A stretch of 64,000 bases of DNA. Origin: Mesorhizobium sp. NZP2077 (GTDB lineage Bacteria > Pseudomonadota > Alphaproteobacteria > Rhizobiales > Rhizobiaceae). Numbering within the stretch: the first letter of the stretch is position 1; each line of letters opens with the position of its first letter. The notes under the pieces were generated by a model. It did no database searches. It had not been told where the DNA came from and saw only the letters and a program-made list of their open reading frames with translations. Below are positions 8,439 through 19,861 of the stretch, one piece after another. The translations under genes and the position numbers were made by a program. The stretch lies in contig NZ_CP051293.1 of the NCBI RefSeq assembly GCF_013170805.1, positions 5,462,001-5,526,000 of the forward strand, given 5' to 3'.

Positions 8439-9542
8439 TCAGACAGCGCGTTCCCGCTTCATCTCGGTGCGCGCCAGGAGCTCGCGCGCCGCATCGACGA
8501 CAGGTTTCACCTCAAGCCGCCAGACACAGCACGCCTTGCTGGGGTCCTTCGGGCAGCACAAGCCCCTGGCCACGCAGTCGCACGGCATCGACGGCCGAAG
8601 CGCGATGCTGGGCACCCCGACCGGCCCCCAACGCGACGGATTCGTCAGGCCGAAAAGCCCGACAACCGGTGTGCCCGCAGCGGCGGCCATGTGCATCGGG
8701 CCACTCTCGTTGCCGAGGAACAGCCGCGCCTGTTTCAGGACAGCCAGCAAGGTCTCGAGCGACAGCGACCCGACAAGGTCGACGACCGGCGTCACCGTCC
8801 TGGCGATGATCCGCGCGGCGGTCTCGCGTTCGTCCGGGCCTCCTACCAGGGCGACGCCCAATCCGGTGTCGGCTGCAATCTCGTCGATCGCCTCGGCAAA
8901 TCGCTCGGGCTGCCATTGCCGGCCCTTGAAGCTCGCACCCGCATGCACGGCGACGAAGCCGTTTGGGTTGAGACGGTGCCTGCTCAGGAGCGCCTGGGCT
9001 TGCATGGTCTCCGATGGCAGCGGCTGAATGCTGGGCACCGTCACACGCAGATCGATGCCAAGCGCTTCAAGGGACGACAGATAGCGATAGACAAAATGCT
9101 GGCCGCCAAACCCCTGTGGTTTTGCGAACAGATTGGCGGGCTGCCGCTCCAGCAGCTTCAGAGGCCTCTCGGGCGGATTGTAGCCGACGCGTGTCTTGGC
9201 GTTGACGAGCCCGCTGACGAGGTGCGAGGTCTTGGAATCGGTCAGGTCGATCGTCAGGTCGAAGTGGAAGCGGCGCAGAGCCCGCACCATGGCATAGAGT
9301 TCTTTCCCACGCTCCAGCGGCGTGCCCCGCATACGGGACCGCCTGAACGCAACCACCTCGGAAGCGATGCCATGCGCCACCACGAAACGCTCGAAGTGGG
9401 CTTCGCAGAGGAACACGATCCTGGCGCCCGGGAATTCGAGCTGCAGGTTCCTGGCGAGTGTCGAGGCAAGAACGATATCGCCGATGAACTTCGTCTGAAT
9501 GATCAGGATCGAGCGAAATGGCGCGGGTGAGATCTGCAACAT
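8439..9542 (-). CDS. Glycosyltransferase family 9 (heptosyltransferase-like)
   Basis: This 367-residue enzyme has the two-Rossmann GT-B architecture of family 9. It starts with SILIIQTKFIGDIVLASTLARNL (the heptosyltransferase N-terminal signature). The C-terminal half carries VAVHAGASFKGRQWQPERFAE and the sugar-nucleotide site (FLGNESGPMHMAAAAGTPVVGLFG), where the family usually reads ND/ESG-MH-A. Family members transfer heptose or a related sugar to the lipopolysaccharide core at the inner membrane. Four cysteines cluster near the end (PCDCVARGLCCPKDPSKACC), which is unusual and might bind metal. No other LPS genes adjoin it. Confidence 0.88.
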   Translation of the reverse strand: MLQISPAPFRSILIIQTKFIGDIVLASTLARNLQLEFPGARIVFLCEAHFERFVVAHGIASEVVAFRRSRMRGTPLERGKELYAMVRALRRFHFDLTIDLTDSKTSHLVSGLVNAKTRVGYNPPERPLKLLERQPANLFAKPQGFGGQHFVYRYLSSLEALGIDLRVTVPSIQPLPSETMQAQALLSRHRLNPNGFVAVHAGASFKGRQWQPERFAEAIDEIAADTGLGVALVGGPDERETAARIIARTVTPVVDLVGSLSLETLLAVLKQARLFLGNESGPMHMAAAAGTPVVGLFGLTNPSRWGPVGVPSIALRPSMPCDCVARGLCCPKDPSKACCVWRLEVKPVVDAARELLARTEMKRERAV

Positions 9543-9670
9543 GTGATTCCGGGTGCAATTGGCAGGCCATCAGCAAATTGGGCAGGAACAATGTCGATAT
9601 TACGCGATGCCTTCAGCACGTTCACGTGAGTTTTCATACAAAACGGTAAATTTTAGCGAGGCCTAAGATC

Positions 9671-12349
<2,679 letters not shown>

Positions 12350-12574
12350 GCTTTGCTCTCCGGTTGCAGGAGATTGGAAAGATTGGCGAAACGGAAAGTT
12401 CCGCCCTGCTCCGACTTTGGAGCGATATGATGCTGCAGTGCGAAAGGCAAGCGCCGGCAAAGCCGTCCTGCCGCTACAATCGATTAAGAAAAGGCCCTGC
12501 CCGCGCATGCGGCAAAAGGACTTGCCACCTCATGGTTCTACGACTAGAACATAAAGGGAACATAGAGGTGCCCC

Positions 12575-12920
12575 ATGAAACTCAATGGAAAACTCGACTA
12601 TCTGGAAATGCCGGCGACCGGCGGCACGCTGGACCGGTTGAAGGCTTTCTACAGTTCCGCCTTTGCCTGGTCGTTGACCGACTATGGGCCAACCTATTCG
12701 GCCTTTGCCGAAGGCCTGGATGGCGGTTTTCAGGCCGATGCCGCGGAAGCAGCGGCCAAGCCTCTGCCGGTGCTCTATAGCGACAACCTCGAGGAAACCC
12801 TTGGCGCCGTCGAAAGCGCCGGCGGCACGATCGTCAAGCCGATCTTCCCCGTTCCCCGGCGGCCGGCGCTTCCACTTCGTCGATCCGGCCGGGAACGAGC
12901 TGGCTGTCTGGGGTGAATAG
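12575..12920 (+). pseudogene. VOC-family (glyoxalase-like) protein broken by one frameshift
   Basis: The frame from 12575 gives MKLNGKLDYLEMPATGGTLD and runs normally through GGTIVKPIF, then degenerates. The +1 frame continues with the expected family ending PFPGGRRFHFVDPAGNELAV and a stop at 12918. Removing one C from the cccc run at 12847-12850 restores a single protein of about 114 residues with the vicinal-oxygen-chelate fold (H/E metal ligands around the DPAGNELAVW end). The gene is therefore either recently inactivated or carries a sequencing error. A good ribosome site (gaggtg) remains. Confidence 0.85.
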
Positions 12921-13048
12921 CCCGCTCGGACAGGATCCGGCGGCATTGTGGATTGCTCGATTTGGGCGTTCTTGCCCTCGCTCATAAAGCATTGTGCTTT
13001 TCGGCTGCTCTGCTAAATACGCGCCGCACAACCGACTCTGACGGCAAT

Positions 13049-13123
13049 TGGGGCGTCGCCAAGTGGTAAGGCATCGGTTTTTGGTACCGACATTCCCAGG
13101 TTCGAATCCTGGCGCCCCAGCCA
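13049..13123 (+). tRNA. tRNA-Gln (anticodon TTG), CCA encoded
   Basis: It folds as a complete cloverleaf. The acceptor TGGGGCG pairs with CGCCCCA, with discriminator G and an encoded CCA (13121-13123). The D-arm includes GCCAAGTGGTAAGGC. The anticodon stem TCGGT/ACCGA carries loop TTTTGGT, giving anticodon TTG for glutamine. The T-arm has the TTCGAAT loop with CCAGG/CCTGG. The island recombinase gene ends 15 bp downstream, so the tRNA 3' end may mark an integration boundary. Confidence 0.96.
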
Positions 13124-13137
13124 AATTGGATGCCTCG

Positions 13138-14233
13138 TCAACGACACATCCCCACGAGCTTGTGCATCTGCCGAAGACGCCGCCCCGTTTCCGCAAGTAA
13201 ATCAAACGGTTGCCTGAAGACTGCGCGGACCTCGCCGCGATTCCATTCGCAGTTGGACAGCACCAGATTCAGCAGTCGTTTTTTCTCATTTGGGGCCTGA
13301 CGAGTGAACATTTGGCTGGCGTTGCGGGCTAGCTCAAGCAGTTGGATTCCATCGTCCATGTATGATTCCTGCGCCTCGCCATGGCGCTCTATCTCACGCA
13401 GCAGGCGCGCTTGTTCGACGCGCCATTGCGCCGACATGCGGTCGTAGAAGGCATTGTCGATGCGACCGTCGAGCTTGTCCAGGTACATGGCGTTGAGGCG
13501 GTCTTCGAGACGCTTGTGCTGAGTCTGACACCGCTCAATCGCCTGTTCCTGCTCCCGCCGCTCATCTGCATGGCTCGCCTTCAGCGCGTCGCGTACCCAT
13601 TCCAGAACCTCCTCATCGAAATGGAGTTGGTCCAGGAGGCCGGCAAAGGTCTTATCCAGCACTTCCTCCCGGACATATTTGCGGCGACAGACCGCATAGG
13701 CGCCCCGGCCTTTGTCGGCATGCCCGGTGCAGTGATAGTAGATGTATTTCCCCTTCTTGACCTCCGCCACGACCGCACAGCCACACTCAGCGCAGGTCAT
13801 GAGGCCCGAGAAGGTGAACTCATAGCCATAGGAATGGATAGGGGTCGCGTGCCGGCCTGCCAGGACGCCCTGGACCCGTTCCCAGAGGTCGATCGATACC
13901 AGCGGGTCGTGCTTGCCGTGGTGCAGCCTGCCATTCCATTGAAACAGGCCCGTATAGAGCCGATTGCGCAAAATCGTGTGCACGGTACTGACCGGTACCG
14001 GGTTGCCGCTCTTTGGATGGATGAGGCCGTCACGATGCGCCGCCTTCGTGAGCGCCTTGAGTGAATACAGGCCAGTCGCGTAGCGCTCGAATAGCTTGGT
14101 CACAACCGGCGCTACCACCGGGTCCGGCTCGATGACCTTCTTGCCGTCCTTGGCCGTGACGTTGAGATAGCCAAGCGGCGCCTTGGTCGGCCAGATGCCC
14201 TGTTCCGCCTTTTCCATCTGCCCTTTCCGGGCT
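13138..14233 (-). pseudogene. Large serine recombinase, C-terminal part (split by IS)
   Basis: This is the downstream 363 codons of a site-specific recombinase whose first 155 codons lie at 16731-17195. Joining the parts after removal of the IS and one 7-bp duplication gives EEAR-KGQMEKAEQG in frame and a 517-residue protein. This part holds the recombinase domain (GIWPTKAPLGYLNV), a zinc-ribbon (CAECGCAV followed by YYHC and CRRKYV) and a long coiled coil (about ERREQEQAIERCQTQHKRLE). This is the architecture of phage/ICE integrases of the serine type. It ends next to tRNA-Gln and was probably the island integrase. As it stands it lacks a start and is non-functional. Confidence 0.9.
14227..14233. 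repeat. 7-bp target site duplication, left copy
   Basis: ccgggct directly precedes the left IS end and is repeated at 16731-16737 directly after the right end. In the recombinase frame it encodes part of GluAlaArg. Keeping a single copy restores the open frame, which proves the insertion point. Confidence 0.95.
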
Positions 14234-14262
14234 TGTTGATTTCCACTGAGAAGTGACCCGGC
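14234..14262. repeat. IS terminal inverted repeat, left
   Basis: These 29 bases are the exact reverse complement of 16702-16730. They include the motif ccactgagaagtgacccgg. Confidence 0.95.
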
Positions 14263-14334
14263 ATTGGAGGATATTTCCATCGAGAATTGACCCATGTTTG
14301 AACCACCCCTTGCTGTCTCAGCGGGGGTTATGGA

Positions 14335-15873
14335 GTGATCGACATGGCGTTATTGAGCGTGATCCGACGCTGGCATTTTCGAGAGCAATTATCGATCCGT
14401 GAGATCAGCCGCAGGACCGGCCTGTCGCGGAATACCATTCGCAGATATCTGCGTTCTGATGGCGTCGAGCCGAAGTTCAAGGTGCCGGTCCGGCCGAGCA
14501 AGCTCGATGCCTTTGCCGACCGATTGTCTGCCTGGCTGAAGACAGAAGCCAACAGGTCTCGCAAGCAGAAGCGAACCGTCAAGCAGCTGCACGCTGATCT
14601 GATCAGCCTTGGCTATGAGGGCTCATACAATCGGGTGGCGGCCTTTGCCCGGGATTGGAGAGCTGATCGGCAAAGGGAGTTGCAGACATCCGGCCGTGGG
14701 ACCTTCATTCCCTTGGTGTTTGAGCCCGGCGAAGCGTTCCAGTTCGATTGGTCCGAAGACTGGGCAATCATCGGCAATGAGCGCACCAAGCTGCAGGTGG
14801 CCCATACGAAGCTGAGCTACAGCCGTGCCTTCATTGTTCGGGCTTACCTGCTGCAGACGCACGAGATGCTGTTTGACGCGCACAATCACGCTTTCCGTGT
14901 GTTTGGCGGCATTCCCCGGCGCGGCATCTACGACAACATGAAGACGGCGGTCGACAGGGTCGGACGAGGCAAGGAGCGCGACGTCAATGTCCGCTTCATG
15001 GCAATGGCCAGCCACTATCTGTTCGAACCCGAGTTCTGCAATCCCGCATCGGGTTGGGAGAAAGGACAAGTCGAGAAGAATGTTCAGGACGCACGTCACC
15101 GGCTTTGGCAGCCCATTCCACGCTTTCCCTCGCTGGATGCCCTGAACGACTGGCTTGAGCAGCGTTGCAGGGTGTTGTGGCAGCAGACGCCACATGGGCG
15201 AATGAGGGGGACCATCAATGACGTCTGGACCGAAGAAGTCCAGTCTCTGATGCCGACATCACGGTCCTTCGATGGGTTTGTCGAATACACCAAGCGGGTG
15301 TCTCCGACCTGCCTTATACATCTGGAGCGCAACCGCTACAGCGTGCCGGCGTCCTTTGCCAACCGGCCCGTGAGCCTGCGGGTCTATCCAGATCGTGTCG
15401 TGGTTGCCGCGGAAGGTTTGATCATCTGTGAGCATCGCCGCATCATCGATCGCTCACATGATCGGCCAGGACAGACGGTCTATGACTGGCGGCACTATCT
15501 GGCTGTTGTTCAGCGCAAACCAGGCGCCCTTCGCAACGGAGCACCTTTTGCCGAACTTCCCGATGCATTCAGATCTTTGCAGCAGCATTTGCTCAAGAAG
15601 CCCGGCGGCGATCGCGAGATGGTCGACATCCTGGCACTTGTCCTTCAGCACGACGAGCAGGCGGTGCTCTCCGCCGTGGAGATGGCATTGCAGGGCGGTG
15701 TTCCCACCAAGACCCATGTGCTGAATCTGCTTCATCGCCTGGTCGATGGCAAATCCCTCACACCCCCCACCATCGACGCTCCTCAGGCTTTGACGCTTAC
15801 CAACGAGCCGAAGGCCAATGTCGAACGCTACGATGCTTTGAGAAAGGCCTTGGAGGTGCGCCATGCGTCATAA
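14335..15873 (+). CDS. istA: IS21 transposase IstA
   Basis: This 512-residue DDE-type transposase cuts and joins the IS ends. Its N-terminal helix-turn-helix ([21 protein letters not shown], about residues 18-38) recognises the ends. The catalytic core has its acids in [19 protein letters not shown] and [10 protein letters not shown], a normal D-D-E arrangement. The C-terminal beta domain includes [20 protein letters not shown]. Full length and undamaged. It starts 101 bp inside the left IS end. The last 11 bases overlap istB, so translation is coupled. Confidence 0.95.
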   Translation: MIDMALLSVIRRWHFREQLSIREISRRTGLSRNTIRRYLRSDGVEPKFKVPVRPSKLDAFADRLSAWLKTEANRSRKQKRTVKQLHADLISLGYEGSYNRVAAFARDWRADRQRELQTSGRGTFIPLVFEPGEAFQFDWSEDWAIIGNERTKLQVAHTKLSYSRAFIVRAYLLQTHEMLFDAHNHAFRVFGGIPRRGIYDNMKTAVDRVGRGKERDVNVRFMAMASHYLFEPEFCNPASGWEKGQVEKNVQDARHRLWQPIPRFPSLDALNDWLEQRCRVLWQQTPHGRMRGTINDVWTEEVQSLMPTSRSFDGFVEYTKRVSPTCLIHLERNRYSVPASFANRPVSLRVYPDRVVVAAEGLIICEHRRIIDRSHDRPGQTVYDWRHYLAVVQRKPGALRNGAPFAELPDAFRSLQQHLLKKPGGDREMVDILALVLQHDEQAVLSAVEMALQGGVPTKTHVLNLLHRLVDGKSLTPPTIDAPQALTLTNEPKANVERYDALRKALEVRHAS

Positions 15874-16675
15874 TCCTGCCAGTGGCGCAATCGTCATCAT
15901 GCTCAGGAGCCTGAAGATGCACGGTATGGCGCAAGCTGTAGGCGAACTCACCGAACAGGGAGCGCCGGCGTTTGAAGCCGCCATTCCCATCCTGTCGCAA
16001 CTGCTGAAGGCCGAGACGGCAGAACGCGAGGTCAGGTCGACAGCCTATCAGCTCAAGATAGCTCGCTTTCCAGCCTATCGTGATCTCAACGGCTTTGACT
16101 TCGCCAGCAGCGAGGTAAACGAGGCACTGGTGCGGCAACTTCATCGTTGCGAGTTCGTCGACGAAGCCAACAACATCGTGCTCGTCGGCGGCCCTGGAAC
16201 AGGCAAAACCCATATTGCGACCGCTCTCGGCGTGCAGGCCATCGAGCATCATCACAAACGGGTTCGCTTCTTCTCGACTGTCGAGTTGGTCAATGCGCTG
16301 GAACAGGAGAAGGCACAGGGAAGGTCCGGCCAGATCGCCAATCGCCTCGTCCATTCTGATCTCGTCGTCCTGGACGAACTTGGCTATCTGCCGTTCAGTG
16401 CATCAGGTGGAGCATTGCTCTTCCATCTGCTGAGCAAGCTATACGAACGCACAAGCGTCATTATCACCACCAACCTCAGCTTCAGCGAATGGGCCAGCGT
16501 CTTCGGCGATGCCAAGATGACAACCGCGCTACTCGACCGGCTGACCCATCATTGCCACATCCTGGAAACCGGAAACGATAGCTTCCGATTCAAAAACAGC
16601 TCCGCACACGAGCCCAAAAAAGCGAAGGAGAAAGCCAGAACCTTGACCGTAAACCCCGAACCGAAACATACATGA
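15863..16675 (+). CDS. istB: IS21 helper ATPase IstB
   Basis: This 270-residue AAA+ protein of the DnaC/IstB group assembles on target DNA and stimulates IstA. Walker A is [11 protein letters not shown], Walker B is [12 protein letters not shown], and sensor I is [16 protein letters not shown], followed by the arginine-containing [16 protein letters not shown]. The C-terminal tail is lysine-rich ([14 protein letters not shown]). It overlaps the end of istA and stops about 55 bp before the right IS terminus. Intact. Confidence 0.95.
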   Translation: MRHNPASGAIVIMLRSLKMHGMAQAVGELTEQGAPAFEAAIPILSQLLKAETAEREVRSTAYQLKIARFPAYRDLNGFDFASSEVNEALVRQLHRCEFVDEANNIVLVGGPGTGKTHIATALGVQAIEHHHKRVRFFSTVELVNALEQEKAQGRSGQIANRLVHSDLVVLDELGYLPFSASGGALLFHLLSKLYERTSVIITTNLSFSEWASVFGDAKMTTALLDRLTHHCHILETGNDSFRFKNSSAHEPKKAKEKARTLTVNPEPKHT

Positions 16676-16701
16676 CAGGCGGGTCACTTCTCGGTGGAAA
16701 T

Positions 16702-16730
16702 GCCGGGTCACTTCTCAGTGGAAATCAACA
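16702..16730. repeat. IS terminal inverted repeat, right
   Basis: These 29 bases are the exact reverse complement of the left end at 14234-14262. They are preceded by a diverged second copy at about 16681-16700. Confidence 0.95.
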
Positions 16731-16737
16731 CCGGGCT
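16731..16737. repeat. 7-bp target site duplication, right copy
   Basis: ccgggct follows the right IS end and is identical to 14227-14233. Confidence 0.95.
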
Positions 16738-17195
16738 TCCTCAGAAAGGTTGTTGATGTAGTTTTTGGCCATCAGCACCTTGATGCCATGCATGAACTTT
16801 TCCGAGGATCGCGAGTCTCGCGACAGCACCACGCCTTCCTTGGCGAGGTGGATCTCGACATCGAGTTCGTCGAGCGTCACCCAATCCTTGAGGTTGCGGT
16901 AAAGGCGATCGGTCTTCTCGACCAGGATGACGCGTACGCCAGGATGCTTGCGCAGATATATGACCATCTCGCCGAAGTTGGTCCGCCCGGTGTTCTTGGC
17001 GGTCTCTACATCAACATATTCCTCAACAATGCCAAACTGCCGCTGAAGAGCATATTCTCTCAATAGCTTGCATTGCGCCGGGATCGAAAAGCCTTCTTTC
17101 TCCTGCTCTTTCGAGGACACGCGCGCATAAAGCAGCGCTTTCACGAAGCTGCCGGGCTTCGCCTTCGGTGCTGCTCGTTTGTCAATCGGCTTCAT
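16731..17195 (-). pseudogene. Large serine recombinase, N-terminal catalytic part (split by IS)
   Basis: This is 155 codons of the resolvase-type catalytic domain. The nucleophile serine lies in ALLYARVSSKEQEKEGFS (about residues 20-37), followed by IPAQCKLLREYA, GRTNFGEMVIYLRKHPGVRV and the conserved arginines in LVEKTDRLYRNLKDW. The frame leaves the gene at the target duplication after EEAR and continues at 14226 beyond the insertion. The ATG overlaps the stop of the upstream small ORF (17192-17195), so they formed one operon. The basic leader (MKPIDKRAAPKAKP) is typical of these integrases. Confidence 0.92.
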
Positions 17196-17563
17196 CTCCG
17201 CTCCTTCGCGGTCACGAAACGGCGCATGTGATTAACATGTCGGCGGTCAGGACTGGCACAACGTGCAAACTTGCAGTCGGCGGTATCGGTTTTCCTCGTG
17301 CCATCTGAGGCGGCCAAGAGCCATAACGCGATATCAGGTGCGGGTCGGTCCGACTCAATCCATCTTGTGCCGCTCGGCAAGGATGCGAAAGAACCGCTGA
17401 CATTCTCTACGATCTGGCGCGCTTCTTCCTTGGAAAGCGAACGACCGGTGCGTGCCTCGAAGATTTGAACCGCTCGTTCCAGCAAGGCATCGTCCATAAC
17501 GCGCGGTCGAGAATATGGGACGGCCTCGACCTGCCAATTGGCATCTCTGCGTGTTACTTTCAT
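17192..17563 (-). pseudogene. Small recombinase-operon ORF, probably frameshifted
   Basis: The 123-codon frame begins MKVTRRDANWQVEAVPYS and has a plausible helical domain (ALLERAVQIFEARTGRSLSK, ARQIVENVSG). After VSG it turns into low-quality sequence. Restoring one T in the run near 17397 would instead give VSGFFRILAERHKMD and a stop, a protein of about 70 residues with a natural-looking end; the segment FFRILAERHKMD is present in the neighbouring frame. The present reading overlaps the recombinase start by 4 bp. I do not know a function. It may be an accessory factor of the integrase. Confidence 0.5.
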
Positions 17564-17777
17564 CGCACTTGCCCTGCTTCGAACGCGCGATTGCGCGGTC
17601 AGAGCAAGGATCGTTGAAGTCTGCGTAATCTCGCATGCCCGTTATGCACGCTCCCGTTGCCTTTTCTACTCCGCTTCGGTTCCGGCAGTCATTCCGGGGC
17701 TCTGGACCTCCCGGCGCCTGTCAATCAATGAGGAGCGCAATGAAAGGAGCACTCGCGACCTTTCGACAAGCAACCAC

Positions 17778-18317
17778 CTAAGCCAACCTGCTCTCGACCG
17801 GCATGGGTTCGGCGGACGTTCCACTCTCCTGCTTTGGGTCGACCATCGCCAGTTCCTCCCCCAAAGCAGCGATCAGGGTCGATACACGGCCGCGCACTCG
17901 CGGATGGAGATGCACCAGCCCTTCAATCAGGCGTCGGCCTTCCGCGCTGGCAATAAAATCGATGCGTTCGTCGGCCGGCAGCTGAGGAGGATCACGATCG
18001 GTCTCATTGCCCGGCAGGCCTTCGAAGAAGCGGCCGACCGGAACACCTAGTGAACTAGCGATCTCGTAGAGCATGGAAGCGCTCACGCGGTTTCTCGCGT
18101 TCTCATATTTTTGAAGCTGCTGAAAACTGATGCCGATGGATCGGGCAAGCTGGGCCTGCGATACGTCCGACTGCACGCGAACCGCGGCGATCTGCCTGCC
18201 GACATATTGATCAGCAGGGTGCGGGCCACTCTCGATTCCATGGTTTACCGGTGCGTTGAAGACGCTGCGGCGCCCTGGCTCCGCAAATGCTTTTCGGAAC
18301 TGCATCAATCGCTCCAT
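17778..18317 (-). CDS. XRE-family transcriptional regulator
   Basis: This 179-residue protein has a central helix-turn-helix of the Cro/CI type (VGRQIAAVRVQSDVSQAQLA, RSIGISFQQLQKYENARNRV, about residues 38-80). The arginine-rich leader (MERLMQFRKAFAEPGRRS) may be longer than the true N-terminus. The region after the HTH (SMLYEIASSLGVPVGRFFEG) completes the five-helix fold. The tail has no recognisable domain. In an island next to an integrase this is the expected position for an excision or conjugation repressor, but in rhizobia many such regulators control other genes. Confidence 0.85.
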   Translation of the reverse strand: MERLMQFRKAFAEPGRRSVFNAPVNHGIESGPHPADQYVGRQIAAVRVQSDVSQAQLARSIGISFQQLQKYENARNRVSASMLYEIASSLGVPVGRFFEGLPGNETDRDPPQLPADERIDFIASAEGRRLIEGLVHLHPRVRGRVSTLIAALGEELAMVDPKQESGTSAEPMPVESRLA

Positions 18318-18401
18318 GTGTAGAGAGTTTGACTCGGTAAGCCCCCGCGAAAATCACCAAACCGACGAATGATCGCGATTTCGGTACCTTATTGCCGAAG
18401 T

Positions 18402-19046
18402 TCAGCTCGAGACGTTCTGCTCTCTAATCCGAGCTATATCGTCCAAGGCCGAGCGGATCTGTGGCCACGGGGGCTCACTGCCATGTAGCGAATACTCCCC
18501 TTCCCTAAGCGCTGCATTTAGCTTGGCGGCTATACCGGCGAGCGACGTTGCAGGAACTTGGGATAAGGCTTCGAGTAATTCCTTCGCCCGCTCGCCAGCT
18601 TCGCGCTCAGCAAGTAAGGCTGTCGAATAGCCAATCTCCCTGGCGGCGGCATCCCAGCGCGCCTGATTGGCTACGATTTCAGCTTCAGCTTGGGTGCGGG
18701 CCACTGTGTTAGCCGGACGAACATCGAGCAATTCCTGGAGGGCTTCAACGGAGTGAACTGTCACGCTCTCGCCGTCGGACAAGGTAACTGTCGTGCAAGG
18801 GAAGCCAACGGTCTCGATAAGTACCCTCTCCAGCCGCTGCTGCTGATTGCAAAGCCGTTCAGCCTCTTCCCAAGCCGCCTGCCATCGTTTCCACACCGCC
18901 ACCGCAGGATCAATGGCGTCATCACCCTCCAAGTCGATGCGAGCAAACGATGTAGCCTGCGTCGCCGCCATTGCGGTTGCTGTTCCCGCAAGCACCTTCC
19001 TGCGGGTGACGAAAGGCAAAGTCGTGTTATTGTCGGAATCAGCCAT
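18402..19046 (-). CDS. Unknown island protein with Tat-signal-like N-terminus
   Basis: This is a protein of 214 residues if started at the ATG at 19046 (MADSDNNTTLPFVTRRKVLA). The twin-arginine TRRKVLAG plus a hydrophobic stretch (TATAMAATQATSFA) resembles a Tat signal or a weak membrane anchor. The remainder is mostly helical and acidic (WKRWQAAWEEAERLCNQQQR, ARTQAEAEIVANQARWDAAA, LAEREAGERAKELLEALSQV), so coiled-coil packing is likely. The segment TVTLSDGESVTVHSVEALQE may be a small beta insert. I do not recognise a family. An alternative start at 19088 would lie inside an inverted repeat. Base composition is visibly lower in GC than the core genes. Confidence 0.7.
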   Translation of the reverse strand: MADSDNNTTLPFVTRRKVLAGTATAMAATQATSFARIDLEGDDAIDPAVAVWKRWQAAWEEAERLCNQQQRLERVLIETVGFPCTTVTLSDGESVTVHSVEALQELLDVRPANTVARTQAEAEIVANQARWDAAAREIGYSTALLAEREAGERAKELLEALSQVPATSLAGIAAKLNAALREGEYSLHGSEPPWPQIRSALDDIARIREQNVSS

Positions 19047-19078
19047 GATCCGAGCTCCCAGAAGCTTAGGCGTGGTCA

Positions 19079-19176
19079 GGCTAGACATGGTGCGTCAACA
19101 CCGCGTCTAGCCGCGCCCCAGACCAAAGGCCAAGGGTATCCACTGATACCTTTGGATCATAACGCAATGATCTAAA
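19079..19176. promoter_or_regulatory. Cluster of three inverted repeats between divergent island genes
   Basis: There are three palindromes: ggctagac/gtctagcc (19079-19086 and 19105-19112); ggtatc-cact-gatacc (19135-19150); and tttggatcat/atgatctaaa with one mismatch (19151-19160 and 19167-19176). They fill the gap between the Tat-like gene and the small HTH gene and look like operators for one of the two HTH proteins. Confidence 0.55.
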
Positions 19177-19191
19177 GGGATCAAATAGAAA

Positions 19192-19425
19192 TTGGTGACA
19201 GCAGCACAAATGCGAGCGGCTCGAGCGTTGATAGCTCTCTCACAATCGGAGCTTGCCCGTAGGGCTGGTGTTTCTATTCCGACGGTAAAACGTTGTGAGA
19301 GCGACAGTGAGCGCGCCGCCGTCGTTTCCGATGAAACCCAAGACAAAATTCGTGCTGTTCTTGAGGCCGAGGGTGTTGAATTTACGAATGGCAATCATCC
19401 GGGCGTGAGGTTGCGGCGACCGTGA
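19192..19425 (+). CDS. Small helix-turn-helix (XRE) protein
   Basis: This 77-residue DNA-binding protein is essentially one Cro/CI-type domain: AQMRAARALIALSQSELARR, AGVSIPTVKRCESDSERAAV and DKIRAVLEAEGVEFTNGNHP. The short tail GVRLRRP is basic. The start is uncertain, TTG at 19192 or the adjacent GTG at 19195; no good Shine-Dalgarno is seen. It is divergent from the Tat-like gene behind several palindromes, so it probably autoregulates. It is the last recognisable island gene before core DNA. Confidence 0.75.
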   Translation: MVTAAQMRAARALIALSQSELARRAGVSIPTVKRCESDSERAAVVSDETQDKIRAVLEAEGVEFTNGNHPGVRLRRP

Positions 19426-19861
19426 CTGTGGCGAGACGCGTGGCGGCCAATCAGGCGAGTTGCGACATGGCCGCAACGGGGCCGCGAGGGGACTGTCAGC
19501 TTTTAGGCTGAAGTCATAGCAAGCCGACACTCCGCTGGCGAGTATCCCAAGCTTGGACCTATCGCTAATGAACGGTTGCGGATCACGAAGCGACGTCCAG
19601 CCCAAGCGGGCGCGGCATCCGGGACTTTGCGAGAAAACCCTACCGGATCTGCTGGACCCGCAAAGACAATCGGTTCGATTTACGAGGCGGAAGAGGCCGG
19701 CGCCAGTTGGGAATTGGGTGGCTACGGGCAGACGCTGACCAGAACCAACAAGTCCGTTGCCCTACTGTTCCCTGCGCAAAGTGGCTTAAGCGACGCACAG
19801 GCTTGATAGCCAGCCCCTCCTGCCCGCTCTACGCGATTGAGCCGCTTGCAGCCCGGATCAA
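19426..19861. other. Gene-free stretch at the island/core junction
   Basis: These 436 bp lie between the small HTH gene and the end of smc. A 76-codon frame (19576-19806) exists but has no recognisable motif and no ribosome site. I looked here for a repeat of the tRNA-Gln 3' end as a right attachment site and found none. The island boundary is presumably within this stretch but is not marked by anything I can see. Confidence 0.5.

Larger units (their letters stand above)
14234..16730 (+). mobile_element. IS21-family insertion sequence, 2497 bp
   Basis: It is bounded by perfect 29-bp terminal inverted repeats (14234-14262 and 16702-16730) beginning TGTTGATTTCC and ending TG...CA. A second, diverged internal copy lies at each end (atttccatcgagaattgacc at about 14271-14290; gggtcacttctcggtggaaa at about 16681-16700), the multiple transposase-binding pattern typical of IS21. 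It carries istA and istB with overlapping frames. A 7-bp target duplication flanks it. All parts look intact, so it may still move. It interrupts the serine recombinase gene in the opposite orientation. Confidence 0.96.

Noticed and set aside
19576..19806. 76-codon open frame in the island/core junction
   Set aside because: No ribosome site, no recognisable motif and irregular codon use; treated as chance.
13124..19861. Second copy of the tRNA-Gln 3' end as attR
   Set aside because: Only short chance matches (for example cggttcgattt near 19671) were found; none extends into a credible repeat.
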